Shown here piece after piece: positions 1 through 8,712 of a stretch of DNA of 25,690 bases. The position numbers and the translations under genes were made by a program. Source of the stretch: Desulfobacterales bacterium (GTDB lineage: Bacteria > Desulfobacterota > Desulfobacteria > Desulfobacterales > UBA5852). Where the stretch lies: positions 1 through 25,690 of the forward strand of contig JASJBQ010000037.1 of the NCBI GenBank assembly GCA_030066455.1. Reading direction: 5' to 3'. Positions within the stretch are counted from its first letter, which is position 1, and each line of letters starts with the position of its first letter. The notes beneath the pieces were generated by a model, which worked only from the letters and a program-made list of their open reading frames with translations, did no database searches and was not told where the DNA came from.

Positions 1-131
1 GGAGGACCGCTGCATCGCAAGGGATGTGGACGATCCTGCCGGACGCCATATTTCAATTCTCTGGCGATATGTCAAAATATATGCTCAATTGTACCAAAAT
101 CAATAAAAATACGGAAAATAATCTCAAAATT

Positions 132-161
132 TTGAAAACAAAATACTCAAATGAGTATTCT
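132..161 (+). promoter_or_regulatory. Candidate sigma70-type promoter of the histidine kinase gene
   Basis: A -35 box TTGAAA (132-137, 5/6 to consensus) and a -10 box TATTCT (156-161, 4/6) are separated by 18 bp. Transcription would begin near 168 and leave a leader of about 160 nt before the kinase ATG at 328. The region is AT-rich, so chance matches are possible. Confidence 0.35.
142..159. promoter_or_regulatory. 18-bp palindrome, candidate operator
   Basis: AATACTCA (142-149) and TGAGTATT (152-159) are perfect inverted repeats around AA. The dyad covers the spacer and the start of the -10 box of the candidate promoter at 132-161. That is a position where a dimeric repressor would block RNA polymerase. 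The binding protein cannot be told from the sequence. Confidence 0.4.
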
Positions 162-327
162 AGTAAAGAATAAATCTACTATTCTTCTATTTAAACAACA
201 TGCAAAGCCCAGCCCGTTTTGCTTCGTGTCGGGTCGCCGCCTGAATTGACGCCACCCACTCGCCATCTTCGAGGGCAGCGGGTTGCATATCCAGCGAAAT
301 GACTATAGCCTTCAGTGACTTGCCGGC

Positions 328-2349
328 ATGAAGGATTCGCGGTCTGATCCGCCAACGGGTTCAACCCGGGCGTATGGAATCCAAGGGAGAAGCGTCCTGT
401 TTTCATCCAATCAAACGATCGCAGTCGCAGACGATCCCCCGGCTGCGCGTGCCGTGCCGCTTCGGCGGTTCACCCTGCGGTTTCGTAAGCCCTATGACCA
501 TCTTGAGCTGCCTTTCCGCCGTGAATACCTGCGTTCATCCCTGATACACATCCGCCTGTCGCTTTTGCTGGGGGCTGTTTTCTATTCGGCCTTCGGCATT
601 CTGGACGCCTACCTGATGCCTGAACAGAAATACTATACCTGGTTCATACGGTTTGTCATCGTCAGCCCGTCGCTGCTGGCCGTGGCCGGGCTGACCTATT
701 CACGCGTCTTCCGTCCCTACAGCCAGCCCCTGATGGCCGCCGTCATCGTCCTGGCCGGCGGGGGCATCATCGCCATGATCCTGGTGGCCCCTCCGCCGGT
801 CAACCATTTTTATTATGCCGGGGTCATCCTGGTTTTCATGTTCGGCTATACCTACTTTCGGGCGGGATTCATCTGGGCCTCGCTGGGCGGATGGGTTCTG
901 GTCGTGCTTTACGAAATCGTGGCGATCGTCTTCACCGCCACGCCGACATCGGTGTTGGTCAGCAACAATTTCTTCTTCGTGAGCGCCAATGTCGTGGGCA
1001 TGATTGCCTGCCACGGCATCGAGTACGACGCCCGACGTCATTTTTTCGTGAGCCACCTGCTGGCTCAGGAGAAGGAAAAAGTCAGCCGGATCAACCAGGA
1101 GCTTGAAGCGCGCGTCGAAGCGCGCACCCGCCAGCTTAAACGGATCAACCGCAACCTCGAGCAGGAAATTCAGGCCCGGGAGGAACTGTCGGCACAGCTC
1201 AAGCAGGCTGAGAAAATGGAGGCCGTGGGCAGTCTGGCGGCCGGTGTGGCCCACGACCTCAATAACATCCTAAGCGGCCTGGTGAGCTACCCTGAACTCG
1301 TGCTCATGGATCTGCCGACGGACAGTCCGCTGCGTGAGCCGATGGTGACCATCAAGCATTCAGGCGAAAAAGCGGCGGCCATGGTTCAGGATCTGCTGAC
1401 CCTGGCCCGACGGGGCGTAGCCGAGCAGACGGTTCTGAATGTCAACGCGCTCGTCAACGACTACCTGGAATCGCCCGAGTGCCGGCTTTTGCAGACCCGC
1501 CATCCCCAGGTGCGCATGCGTTCAAACCTGGATGCCGACCTTCTCAATATTCTGGCCTCACCGGTGCACCTCTCCAAGGCCCTGATGAACCTTGTGGCCA
1601 ATGCGGCCGAGGCTCTCCTGGTGGAGGGGGAAGTGACGATCGCCACCGTCAACCGTTATGTGGACCATCCACTTCAGGGCTTCGAGACCGTCACCGAAGG
1701 CGAATACGTTCTCCTCTCCGTCCAGGACACGGGGGTCGGTATCGCCGCCGAAGACCGCCGACGCATTTTTGAACCCTTTTTCACCAAAAAGGCCCTGGGG
1801 CGCAGCGGCACGGGCCTGGGGATGTCCGTGGTGTGGTTCACCGTCAAGGATCTGGGCGGCTTCGTCGACATTCATGGCGTCGAGGGGCAGGGGACGCGGT
1901 TCGATCTCTATCTGCCGGTCACGCGCCGGGATGCGACCGAGGTTGCCCGGCGCGTGACCATCGACGACTGCCGCGGCACTGAACGGGTGCTGGTGGTGGA
2001 CGATGTGGCCGAACAGCGCGACATCGCCGCCGGCATGCTGGGTAAACTGGGCTACACGGTGGCGACGGCGCCCTCGGGTGAGGCGGCCCTGGACTACCTG
2101 CAGCACCATGCGGTCGACATCCTGGTGCTGGACATGATCATGGACCCCGGCATTGACGGCTGCGAAACCTATCGTCGCGTCATTCAGCAGTACCCCGGCC
2201 AGAAGGCGATCGTGGCCAGCGGGTATGCGGAAAACGACCGCGTCCGCGAGATCCGGCGCCTGGGTGCGGGCGCCTACCTCAAGAAACCCTACACCCTCGA
2301 GAAGCTCGCCCTGGCTGTGCGCGCGGAACTGGGAAAGGGCGCCGACTGA
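328..2349 (+). CDS. Membrane-bound hybrid sensor histidine kinase with C-terminal receiver
   Basis: This is a two-component signalling protein that should autophosphorylate on His and pass phosphate to its own receiver. The N-terminal half (about residues 72-229) holds about six hydrophobic segments and forms a membrane sensor module. A charged coiled coil follows (about 245-298). The HisKA dimerisation helix carries the phospho-acceptor H309 in GVAHDLNNIL. The GHKL ATPase has its N box near 421-430, DTGVGIA at 467-473 and GTGLGMS at 494-500. The receiver starts near 551 with acidic pair D558/D559, phospho-acceptor D602 in VLDMIMD, S631 and K653. No DNA-binding output domain is present, so the partner is probably a separate phosphotransfer or response protein not in this window. 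The ATG at 328 has no clear ribosome site; GTG at residue 43 (VPLRRF) is an alternative start. Confidence 0.88.
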   Translation: MKDSRSDPPTGSTRAYGIQGRSVLFSSNQTIAVADDPPAARAVPLRRFTLRFRKPYDHLELPFRREYLRSSLIHIRLSLLLGAVFYSAFGILDAYLMPEQKYYTWFIRFVIVSPSLLAVAGLTYSRVFRPYSQPLMAAVIVLAGGGIIAMILVAPPPVNHFYYAGVILVFMFGYTYFRAGFIWASLGGWVLVVLYEIVAIVFTATPTSVLVSNNFFFVSANVVGMIACHGIEYDARRHFFVSHLLAQEKEKVSRINQELEARVEARTRQLKRINRNLEQEIQAREELSAQLKQAEKMEAVGSLAAGVAHDLNNILSGLVSYPELVLMDLPTDSPLREPMVTIKHSGEKAAAMVQDLLTLARRGVAEQTVLNVNALVNDYLESPECRLLQTRHPQVRMRSNLDADLLNILASPVHLSKALMNLVANAAEALLVEGEVTIATVNRYVDHPLQGFETVTEGEYVLLSVQDTGVGIAAEDRRRIFEPFFTKKALGRSGTGLGMSVVWFTVKDLGGFVDIHGVEGQGTRFDLYLPVTRRDATEVARRVTIDDCRGTERVLVVDDVAEQRDIAAGMLGKLGYTVATAPSGEAALDYLQHHAVDILVLDMIMDPGIDGCETYRRVIQQYPGQKAIVASGYAENDRVREIRRLGAGAYLKKPYTLEKLALAVRAELGKGAD

Positions 2350-2684
2350 CGTGAAGCTATCTCAAAAAAGTCTTTTGCCCCCATATCGGTGTTGGGCGCT
2401 CGTTTCAAATCCTCAAAATACCGATGTATTCCTCCGGTTCCGACCCACCGAACCAAATAAATCAGGCGGGAAGTCCCGCCATGCGGGGGAAACTCGCGGC
2501 CGCCTTCGCGTCCCGGAAGTTTAACGGGGGATCTGGAACCAAAATCCTAATTTTGAGATGGCTTCGTGTCGCCCGGCGGCGCCGGGCCAGCGATCATCAA
2601 AATCCTCCCGCAAGCCTGTGGACATTTCGCCCCCGATCGCCTACAGGCGGTGCGCGGCAAACCAAACGCAAAGGCAACACGCCG
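2350..2684. other. Intergenic gap between the kinase and bipA with small hairpins
   Basis: I see no gene here. The gap contains three short self-complementary sites: GGCGGG-AAGT-CCCGCC (2465-2480), CAAAAT-CCTA-ATTTTG (2540-2555) and GCCCGGC-GGC-GCCGGGC (2571-2587). None is followed by a T-run, so none is a clear intrinsic terminator. An open frame continues upstream of the bipA start through this gap, but its translation is arginine- and serine-rich and unlike the family, so I treat it as non-coding. Confidence 0.5.
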
Positions 2685-4502
2685 ATGACACGCAACGACA
2701 GCATTCGCAACATCGCCATTATCGCCCACGTGGACCACGGCAAGACCACGCTGGTGGACGCCATGTTCCGCCAGTGCGGCCTCTTTCGCGAGGGCCAGGA
2801 CGTGGACGAGCGCATCATGGACCGCATGGACCTGGAGCGCGAGCGCGGCATCACGATCGCCGCCAAGAACTGCGCCGTGGTTTGGCAGGGCGTCAAGATC
2901 AACATTATCGACACACCCGGACACGCCGATTTCGGGGGCGAGGTCGAACGGGCCCTTTCCATGGCCGACGGGGCCATCCTGCTGGTGGATGCCTCGGAAG
3001 GACCCCTGCCCCAGACGCGCTTCGTGCTGGAGAAGACGCTTGCCGCCGGACTCAAGATCGTGGTGGTGATCAACAAGATCGATCGCCAGGACGCACGTCC
3101 CGAAGCCGTCCTGGACGAGATCTACGACCTGTTTATCGACCTCGACGCCACCGACGACCAGCTCGAGTTTCCCTATCTCTACGCCATCGGTCGCGACGGC
3201 ACGGCCCAGGCCACACCGGAGGGCAAGGGCGTGAACCTTCACCCCCTGCTCGACCTGATTGTGAATGAACTCCCGGCACCGGCCTTCGACCCCGAGGCTC
3301 CGTTCCAGATGCTGGTTTCCGACCTGGGCTATTCCGACTATCTGGGTCGCCTGGCCATCGGCAAGGTGGTCAACGGCCGGGCCCGCCACAAGGACAACCT
3401 CGTGTGCCTGGGGGCGAACGACGTTCAGCACCCGCTCAAGGTGTCCCGGCTGCAGGTCTACGAAGGGCTGGGACTCAAGGAGGTCGAGGCGGCCGCGCCG
3501 GGGGACATCATCGTGCTTTCGGGCATCGAGAACGTCGAGATCGGGGATACCATCGGCACGCGTGAGCTGCCCCGGGCGCTCACGCGCATCCGGGTGGACG
3601 AGCCCACCGTGGCCATGCGCTTCACCATCAACACCTCACCCCTGGCCGGCCGGGAGGGGAAATACGTTCAGTCCAGCCGTATCCGCGAGCGTCTGCACCG
3701 CGAGACCCTGAGCAACGTGGCCATCCAGGTGGAGGACACCGACGACCGCGAGGTCTTCCTGGTCAAGGGCCGGGGCGAATTCCAGATGGCGATCCTGATC
3801 GAGACCATGCGCCGGGAGGGGTTCGAACTCGGCGTGGGGCGCCCCGAGGTGATTTTCAAGTACCGCGACGGCGAAAAGTGCGAACCCATGGAAAAGCTCT
3901 TCATCGACTGCGGCGAGAACTTTATGGGGATCGTCACCGAGAAGCTTTCCGCCCGGCGGGGGCAGATGACCAGCATGGTCAACCACGGCAGCGGCCGGGT
4001 GCGCATGGTCTTCAGCATTCCTTCCCGGGCGCTGATCGGCTACCGCGACGAATTCCTGACCGATACCAAGGGGACGGGCATCATGAACTCCTATTTCGCG
4101 GGCTACGATGCCTATCGCGGGGATTTTCCCAGCCGCTACACGGGCTCGATCGTCTCCGACCGCGCCGGCACGGCCGTGGCCTACGCGCTCTTCAATCTCG
4201 AGCCCCGCGGCCAGCTCTTCATCGCGCCGGGAGACCCGGTCTACGAGGGGCTGATTTTCGGAGAGCACAACCGGGCCACGGACATCAACCCCAACCCCTG
4301 CAAGGAGAAGAAGCTCACCAACATGCGCGCCGCCGGCCGGGACGAGAACGTGATCCTCTCCCCGGTCAAGCCCATGACCCTGGAGCGGGCGCTGCACTTC
4401 ATCCGCGAAGACGAGATGGTGGAAGTCACCCCGCGTTCGATCCGCCTGCGCAAGGCGGTGCTTTCGGCCAGTGAGCGGCACCGGCGGCGCAACCGCAAGT
4501 AG
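2685..4502 (+). CDS. typA: Ribosome-associated translational GTPase BipA/TypA
   Basis: BipA binds the 70S ribosome and supports ribosome assembly and stress adaptation through GTP hydrolysis. The five G motifs are in order: AHVDHGKTT (14-22), RGITI (54-58), DTPGH (76-80), NKID (130-133), then EF-G-like domains II, III and V. The BipA-specific C-terminal signature GYRDEFLTDTKGTGIMN is present. At 605 residues the protein has the usual family length when started at ATG 2685, where the sequence begins MTRNDSIRNIAIIAHVDHG. An in-frame ATG at 2424 would add 87 residues with no family resemblance. The ribosome site is weak (AAAGG, about 10 nt upstream). A perfect 27-bp inverted repeat starts at the first base after the TAG stop. 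Confidence 0.97.
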   Translation: MTRNDSIRNIAIIAHVDHGKTTLVDAMFRQCGLFREGQDVDERIMDRMDLERERGITIAAKNCAVVWQGVKINIIDTPGHADFGGEVERALSMADGAILLVDASEGPLPQTRFVLEKTLAAGLKIVVVINKIDRQDARPEAVLDEIYDLFIDLDATDDQLEFPYLYAIGRDGTAQATPEGKGVNLHPLLDLIVNELPAPAFDPEAPFQMLVSDLGYSDYLGRLAIGKVVNGRARHKDNLVCLGANDVQHPLKVSRLQVYEGLGLKEVEAAAPGDIIVLSGIENVEIGDTIGTRELPRALTRIRVDEPTVAMRFTINTSPLAGREGKYVQSSRIRERLHRETLSNVAIQVEDTDDREVFLVKGRGEFQMAILIETMRREGFELGVGRPEVIFKYRDGEKCEPMEKLFIDCGENFMGIVTEKLSARRGQMTSMVNHGSGRVRMVFSIPSRALIGYRDEFLTDTKGTGIMNSYFAGYDAYRGDFPSRYTGSIVSDRAGTAVAYALFNLEPRGQLFIAPGDPVYEGLIFGEHNRATDINPNPCKEKKLTNMRAAGRDENVILSPVKPMTLERALHFIREDEMVEVTPRSIRLRKAVLSASERHRRRNRK

Positions 4503-4627
4503 AGCGGGCGGCACCAGAAGCTCGAAATCTGCGTTACGCTTCGGCCCTCGTTGCTGCGGCGTACTGATGTACGCCTCACGCCTCGGACCTCGCAAGCCTT
4601 GATTTCGAGCTTCTGGTGCCGCCCGCT
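4503..4627. repeat. Intergenic element copy 1: 27-bp perfect inverted repeat around a conserved 71-nt core
   Basis: The arms 4503-4529 and 4601-4627 are exact reverse complements (27 of 27). The left arm begins directly after the bipA stop codon. The 71-nt interior (4530-4600) contains its own hairpin GGCGTAC-TGAT-GTACGCC (4558-4575). Its reverse complement matches the interior of the element at 15845-15967 at 59 of 71 positions with no gaps. The stem sequences of the two copies are unrelated. In RNA this would fold into a very stable long hairpin, so it may end bipA transcription. There is no T-run, so it is not a classical intrinsic terminator. Confidence 0.85.
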
Positions 4628-4670
4628 TGTGCCGGTCTGATCACTGGAACATTCCGAGTTTCATTTCACG

Positions 4671-4752
4671 GTCGGGGTCGGTATCGGCATCGGGTTTCGA
4701 AAAGGTGGTGGCCGCCCATCGATACCGATCCCGATCGCGATCCCGACCCCGA
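4671..4752. repeat. Imperfect inverted repeat built of GATCGG/GGTATC-like units
   Basis: The left arm 4671-4694 (starting GTCGGGGTCGGTATCGG) pairs imperfectly, roughly 21 of 24 positions, with the complement of 4729-4752. The right side contains iterated GATACC/GATCCC/GATCGC hexamer-like units, and a spacer of about 23 nt or more lies between. This looks like a slippage-prone intergenic repeat family. It sits 114 nt or more upstream of the malic enzyme start, so it may lie in that gene's upstream region. I see no clear promoter in the rest of the gap. Confidence 0.6.
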
Positions 4753-4865
4753 TGAACTGCGCCGGTGTGCCCGGCGGTGCTTGCCTTTTGGTAATTATGG
4801 TCGCATAGTTGCCCATTCCCAAGGCATTTCGAAACCGACCCCCCTTCCAGCGAAAGGAACGCGGC

Positions 4866-7121
4866 ATGCGATACGACGAAGATGCCCTGCGCTATCACCG
4901 GGAGCCCCGCCCGGGCAAGATCGAAGTCGTTCCCACCAAACCGTCCTTCAGCCAGACCGACCTCAGCCTGGCTTACACCCCCGGCGTGGCCGTCCCCTGC
5001 CTTGAGATCAAGGCGGCACCCGACCGTTCGTTCGACTACACCAGCCGGGGGAACCTGATCGCCGTCATCTCCAACGGAACGGCCGTGCTGGGGCTGGGTG
5101 CCATCGGCCCGCTGGCCGGCAAGCCGGTCATGGAGGGCAAAGCCGTGCTCTTCAAGCGTTTCGCCAATATCGACGTCTTCGATATCGAGGTGGACACCAC
5201 CGACCCGGACGAATTCATCCGCACGGTCAAACGCCTGGAACCCACCTTCGGCGGGATCAATCTGGAAGACATACGCGCGCCGGACTGCTTCTACATCGAG
5301 GAACAGCTTCGCGCGCAGATGAAGATTCCGGTCTTCCACGACGACCAGCACGGCACGGCCATCATTTCCGGGGCCGCGCTGCTCAACGCGGCCGAGCTGC
5401 TGGACAAGCGCGTGGCCGACCTGCGTGTGGTGATCAACGGGGCCGGGGCGGCCGGGGTCGCCTGCGCGCGCCTCTACATCCAGCTGGGCGTACCGGCGAC
5501 CAACATCGTCATGACGGATTCCCGGGGGGTGATCCATCGCGGCCGCGAGCAGGGGATGAACCCTTACAAGGCCGCACTGGCCAGTGATACCGCCGCCCGC
5601 ACCCTGGAGGATGCCGTCGACGGGGCCGACATGCTGGTGGGGCTGTCCGTCCAAGGGGCTTTCACCCCCGAGCTGCTGGCACGCATGGCACCGCGGCCCA
5701 TCATCTTCGCGCTGGCCAATCCGGACCCGGAGATCGACTACCATGCGGCCAAGGCCGCCCGGCCGGATGCCATCGTGGCCACCGGACGCTCGGATTTCCC
5801 CAACCAGGTCAACAATGTGCTGGGGTTTCCCTTTATCTTCCGCGGGGCCCTGGATGTACGCGCCACCGAGATCAATGAAGACATGAAGGTGGCGGCCGTG
5901 CGCGCCCTGGCCGAACTGGCCCGCGAGGACGTGCCCGACGCGGTGATTCGCGCCTATGGGGGGCGGCCTATTACTTTCGGTCCGGACTACATCATCCCCA
6001 AGCCCCTGGACACCCGCGTGCTGCTCAAGGTGGTACCGGCCGTGGCCGAGGCGGCGGTGCGCTCCGGGGCGGCCCGCCAGGCCCCGCCCCCGGCACCGGT
6101 CTACGTCCGGCGGCTCGAGGCCAGCCTGGGGCCGGAGCGCGAGATCATGCGCAAGGTCATCATCCGCGCCCAGCAGAATCCCCGTCGGGTGGTCCTTCCC
6201 GAAGGCGACCACCCCGTCATCATCCGGGCGGCCTACCACGCGCTCAAGGAGGGGATGGCCATTCCCATCCTGCTGGGGCGGCCGGAGAAGATTCGAAACG
6301 CGGCGGCGGATCTCAAAATCCCGCTGGAGGGCATCGAACTTCTGGATCATCGCGACAATCCCCATATCGACGACCTCACGGCCCGGCTGCACACTCTGCG
6401 GCAGCGCAAGGGCTGGTCGCGCACCGAAACCCGCAGCCAGATACGAAACCCCTATGTATTCGGCGCCATGATGGTTCACACAGGGCTGGTGGACGGCCAG
6501 GTCCACGGGATCCGCCAGTCTTACCCCAACGCCATTCGTCCGGTACTCCAGGTGATCCCGCTGCGGGAAGGGGTCGAACGCGTGGCGGGGCTGACCATGG
6601 TCATCCTCCGCCAGCAGACCCTGCTGTTTGCCGACACGACGGTCAACGTCGACCCCGACGCCGAAGCCCTGGCGGAAATCGCCGTTCAGGCGGCCGCCAT
6701 GGCCGCTTTCTTCGACATGACGCCCCGGGTGGCCCTGCTCTCCTATTCCAACTTCGGCAGCGTGCGCAACCGCCAGACCGCCAAGATGGCCCGCGCGGCC
6801 GAACTGGCCCGCCGCAAGGCGCCCGATCTGGTGGTGGACGGCGAGATGCAGGCCGACACCGCCGTGGTGGACGATATTCTCGACGGGGAGTTTCCCTTCA
6901 ACCGGCTGGGGCAGGCCGCCAACGTGCTGGTCTTCCCGGATCTGGATTCGGGCAACATCGCCTACAAACTGCTCGAACGGCTGGGAAGCGCCAAGGTGGT
7001 GGGGCCGCTCTTGATGGGGATCTCCCGGCCCTTTAACGTTCTGCCGCGCAACACCGACATGGAGAACGTGGTCAACCTGATCGCCATCACGGTGGCCCAG
7101 GCCCAGAACGATTTGAAGTAA
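4866..7121 (+). CDS. maeB: NADP-dependent malic enzyme with C-terminal phosphotransacetylase-like domain (MaeB type)
   Basis: The enzyme oxidatively decarboxylates malate to pyruvate with reduction of NAD(P), linking the C4 acid pool to pyruvate and NADPH supply. The catalytic part contains Y37 in LAYTPGV, K92 in MEGKAV, acidic metal ligands E134/D135 and D160 in FHDDQHGTA, then a Rossmann segment [10 protein letters not shown]. From about residue 420 a PTA_PTB domain follows (start [10 protein letters not shown]), which in MaeB proteins is regulatory and usually lacks transacetylase activity. The 751-residue length is typical of MaeB. ATG 4866 is chosen because AAAGGA (4853-4858) lies 7 nt upstream and the translation there matches the family. 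An in-frame ATG at 4809 has no such support. Confidence 0.95.
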   Translation: MRYDEDALRYHREPRPGKIEVVPTKPSFSQTDLSLAYTPGVAVPCLEIKAAPDRSFDYTSRGNLIAVISNGTAVLGLGAIGPLAGKPVMEGKAVLFKRFANIDVFDIEVDTTDPDEFIRTVKRLEPTFGGINLEDIRAPDCFYIEEQLRAQMKIPVFHDDQHGTAIISGAALLNAAELLDKRVADLRVVINGAGAAGVACARLYIQLGVPATNIVMTDSRGVIHRGREQGMNPYKAALASDTAARTLEDAVDGADMLVGLSVQGAFTPELLARMAPRPIIFALANPDPEIDYHAAKAARPDAIVATGRSDFPNQVNNVLGFPFIFRGALDVRATEINEDMKVAAVRALAELAREDVPDAVIRAYGGRPITFGPDYIIPKPLDTRVLLKVVPAVAEAAVRSGAARQAPPPAPVYVRRLEASLGPEREIMRKVIIRAQQNPRRVVLPEGDHPVIIRAAYHALKEGMAIPILLGRPEKIRNAAADLKIPLEGIELLDHRDNPHIDDLTARLHTLRQRKGWSRTETRSQIRNPYVFGAMMVHTGLVDGQVHGIRQSYPNAIRPVLQVIPLREGVERVAGLTMVILRQQTLLFADTTVNVDPDAEALAEIAVQAAAMAAFFDMTPRVALLSYSNFGSVRNRQTAKMARAAELARRKAPDLVVDGEMQADTAVVDDILDGEFPFNRLGQAANVLVFPDLDSGNIAYKLLERLGSAKVVGPLLMGISRPFNVLPRNTDMENVVNLIAITVAQAQNDLK

Positions 7122-7167
7122 CTTAAGGGCAATCACGATTGCGGAAGACGAAGAGGGGAAGACATCT

Positions 7168-7992
7168 ATGGTGCGCTTGACGATCGATCGCGAAGCCTGC
7201 CGGCAGGATGGCATCTGCAGCGCAGTCTGCCCCGTACAGATCATCACCCCGGCGAGCGGTGACGAATACCCGGCCCTGGTGCCGGGCGGCGAGGCTTTCT
7301 GCATCCGCTGCGGCCACTGTGTGGCGGTCTGTCCCCACGGGGCCCTTGGGCACGACGACATGCCGTTCGAGGACTTTCCGGTGGTCGACCGCGCCGGCAT
7401 GCCGACCGCGGAGCAGGTGATGCATTTCATGCGTTCCCGGCGTTCCATCCGCAACTACAAGTCCGAGCCCTTACCGCGCGAAACCCTGACGGCGCTGATC
7501 GATCTGGCCCGGCACGCCCCGTCGGGCCACAACGGCCAGCCCGTACGCTGGACGGTCGTCCAGGATGCCGGTGACGTGCAGCGGATGGCCGGTCTGGTTG
7601 CCGACTGGATGCAGCACCTCATCGACGAAAAAAATCCCCTGGCCGCCGCCCTGCACATGGACCTTGTCGTGAAGGCCTGGACCGAAGGCGCCGATCGCAT
7701 CTGCCGCCAGGCACCCCACCTGATTGTGGCCTCGGCCCACAAGGCGGACCGCACCGGCCCGGCCGCCGCCACGATCGCCTTGACTTATCTGGAGCTGGCC
7801 GCCCATGCCATGGGGGTGGGAACCTGCTGGGCCGGCTATTTCAACATGGCCGCCGGACTGTGGCCGCCTCTCCGGGAGGCGCTGGACCTGCCCCCGGATG
7901 AAACGCCCCTGGGGAGCATGATGGCGGGTTATGCCCGCTACCGCTACCAGCGCCTGGCCGCGCGGCGTCCTCCCGTCATCCGGTGGCGCTAG
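7168..7992 (+). CDS. Ferredoxin-fused nitroreductase-family flavoprotein
   Basis: An N-terminal ferredoxin domain is followed by a nitroreductase fold, which should bind FMN and reduce a small organic substrate with electrons from the Fe-S domain. The second cluster motif is canonical: C45-x2-C48-x2-C51-x3-C55-P. The first motif is C11-x2-D14-x2-C17-x3-C21-P, with Asp in place of one cysteine. The nitroreductase part starts near residue 88 with the FMN-phosphate motif SRRSIRNYK and continues with ARHAPSGHNGQP. The C-terminal GVGTCWAGYF is typical of the family. The ATG at 7168 follows AGAGGGGA (7152-7159). It lies 46 nt after maeB on the same strand and may be co-transcribed. The substrate is unknown. 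Confidence 0.92.
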   Translation: MVRLTIDREACRQDGICSAVCPVQIITPASGDEYPALVPGGEAFCIRCGHCVAVCPHGALGHDDMPFEDFPVVDRAGMPTAEQVMHFMRSRRSIRNYKSEPLPRETLTALIDLARHAPSGHNGQPVRWTVVQDAGDVQRMAGLVADWMQHLIDEKNPLAAALHMDLVVKAWTEGADRICRQAPHLIVASAHKADRTGPAAATIALTYLELAAHAMGVGTCWAGYFNMAAGLWPPLREALDLPPDETPLGSMMAGYARYRYQRLAARRPPVIRWR

Positions 7993-8214
7993 CCTGAATC
8001 CCGGTTCGCCGGAGACGCAGGGAACCCACCCCGGCTTGACGGGCCCGATTCTGAATCCCGCTTTTGCTGCAACCATGCCCTTTGTCGGCCGCCCCTCAAT
8101 GCGTGCCAACGGTCGCCGACCGGGGCCCGGCCGTGTTGACTTGGGACGCCGGGCGTGCCACAAAAGGCGCTTGCGGCAACCAATCCCACCATCGACAGCG
8201 AGGAGTGATCCCCT

Positions 8215-8712
8215 ATGAGCGTGCGCGCCTTCTTCAAGGAGCTTAAAAACCCTGATCCGCAGTTCGAGCGTGCCGAGAAATGGATGCGCTATGCCGGCTA
8301 CGGTTGCCTGGCGGCGGCCGTCTGGAATTTCGGTTTCGGCCTGTTTGCGGATGCGGCCGCGCTGCCCATGTTCTGGAATCTGGGGCTGGGTATTCTGGCC
8401 GCCGCCGGCGGGGCTTTCCTCTTTTCGGCACAGGCTCTGGCGCGCCGCAGCATCTCCGGGACCTGGCTGGGACAGTTGGGGATCGTCCTGCTCCTGGGAG
8501 TGATGGCCGGCGTCATCTACTGGATGGTTTTCATGCCCGGCGGCCAGATGGACCCGGGCGGTGGGGGCGAAGCACCGCCGCCCTCGGCGCTCAAGGCCTT
8601 CTTCGGCGTTTTTATCGCCTTTGTATTCTTTCAATTTGCCTTCCCGGGCGTCATGGTGATGAAATACCTCGAACGGCTGAAAGCGGGGAGGGCATCCGGG
8701 GGGGAAGGTTAG
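8215..8712 (+). CDS. Unknown four-helix inner-membrane protein
   Basis: I do not recognise the family. The 165-residue protein has a charged N-terminus (FFKELKNPDPQFERAEKWMRY) and about four hydrophobic segments near residues 24-42, 49-70, 84-104 and 124-145. A glycine- and proline-rich loop (GGQMDPGGGGEAPPPS) lies before the last one, and the C-terminus is basic. The ATG at 8215 is preceded by GAGGAGTG about 8 nt upstream, which supports translation. It follows the nitroreductase by 222 nt, so an operon link is uncertain. The 222-nt gap contains two copies of CTGAATCCCG (about 7995 and 8051) and nothing else I can name. Confidence 0.75.
   Translation: MSVRAFFKELKNPDPQFERAEKWMRYAGYGCLAAAVWNFGFGLFADAAALPMFWNLGLGILAAAGGAFLFSAQALARRSISGTWLGQLGIVLLLGVMAGVIYWMVFMPGGQMDPGGGGEAPPPSALKAFFGVFIAFVFFQFAFPGVMVMKYLERLKAGRASGGEG

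Larger units (their letters stand above)
1..327. other. AT-rich intergenic control region
   Basis: I see no gene in this stretch. Bases from about 60 to 200 are strongly AT-rich while the rest of the window is GC-rich. The AT-rich part holds a 12-bp perfect palindrome TCAAAATTTTGA (124-135), an 18-bp palindrome (142-159) and an inverted repeat AAGAATA/TATTCTT (166-172 and 180-186, 7-nt spacer). This density of dyads upstream of a kinase gene suggests a regulated promoter region. It might also serve a divergent gene beyond the left edge. Confidence 0.5.

Noticed and set aside
2424..2684. An 87-residue N-terminal extension of BipA
   Set aside because: It has no ribosome site and no resemblance to BipA, crosses hairpins of the intergenic gap, and ATG 2685 gives the normal family length.
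4503..4627. An insertion sequence remnant
   Set aside because: There is no transposase frame, the two copies do not share terminal repeats, and the 71-nt core is too short; it is reported as an unusual repeat element instead.
4641..7454. A 937-codon open frame on the minus strand opposite maeB
   Set aside because: It is antisense to a clearly recognisable enzyme; its His/Asp/Gly/Arg-rich translation is typical of mirror frames in GC-rich genes and shows no domain.
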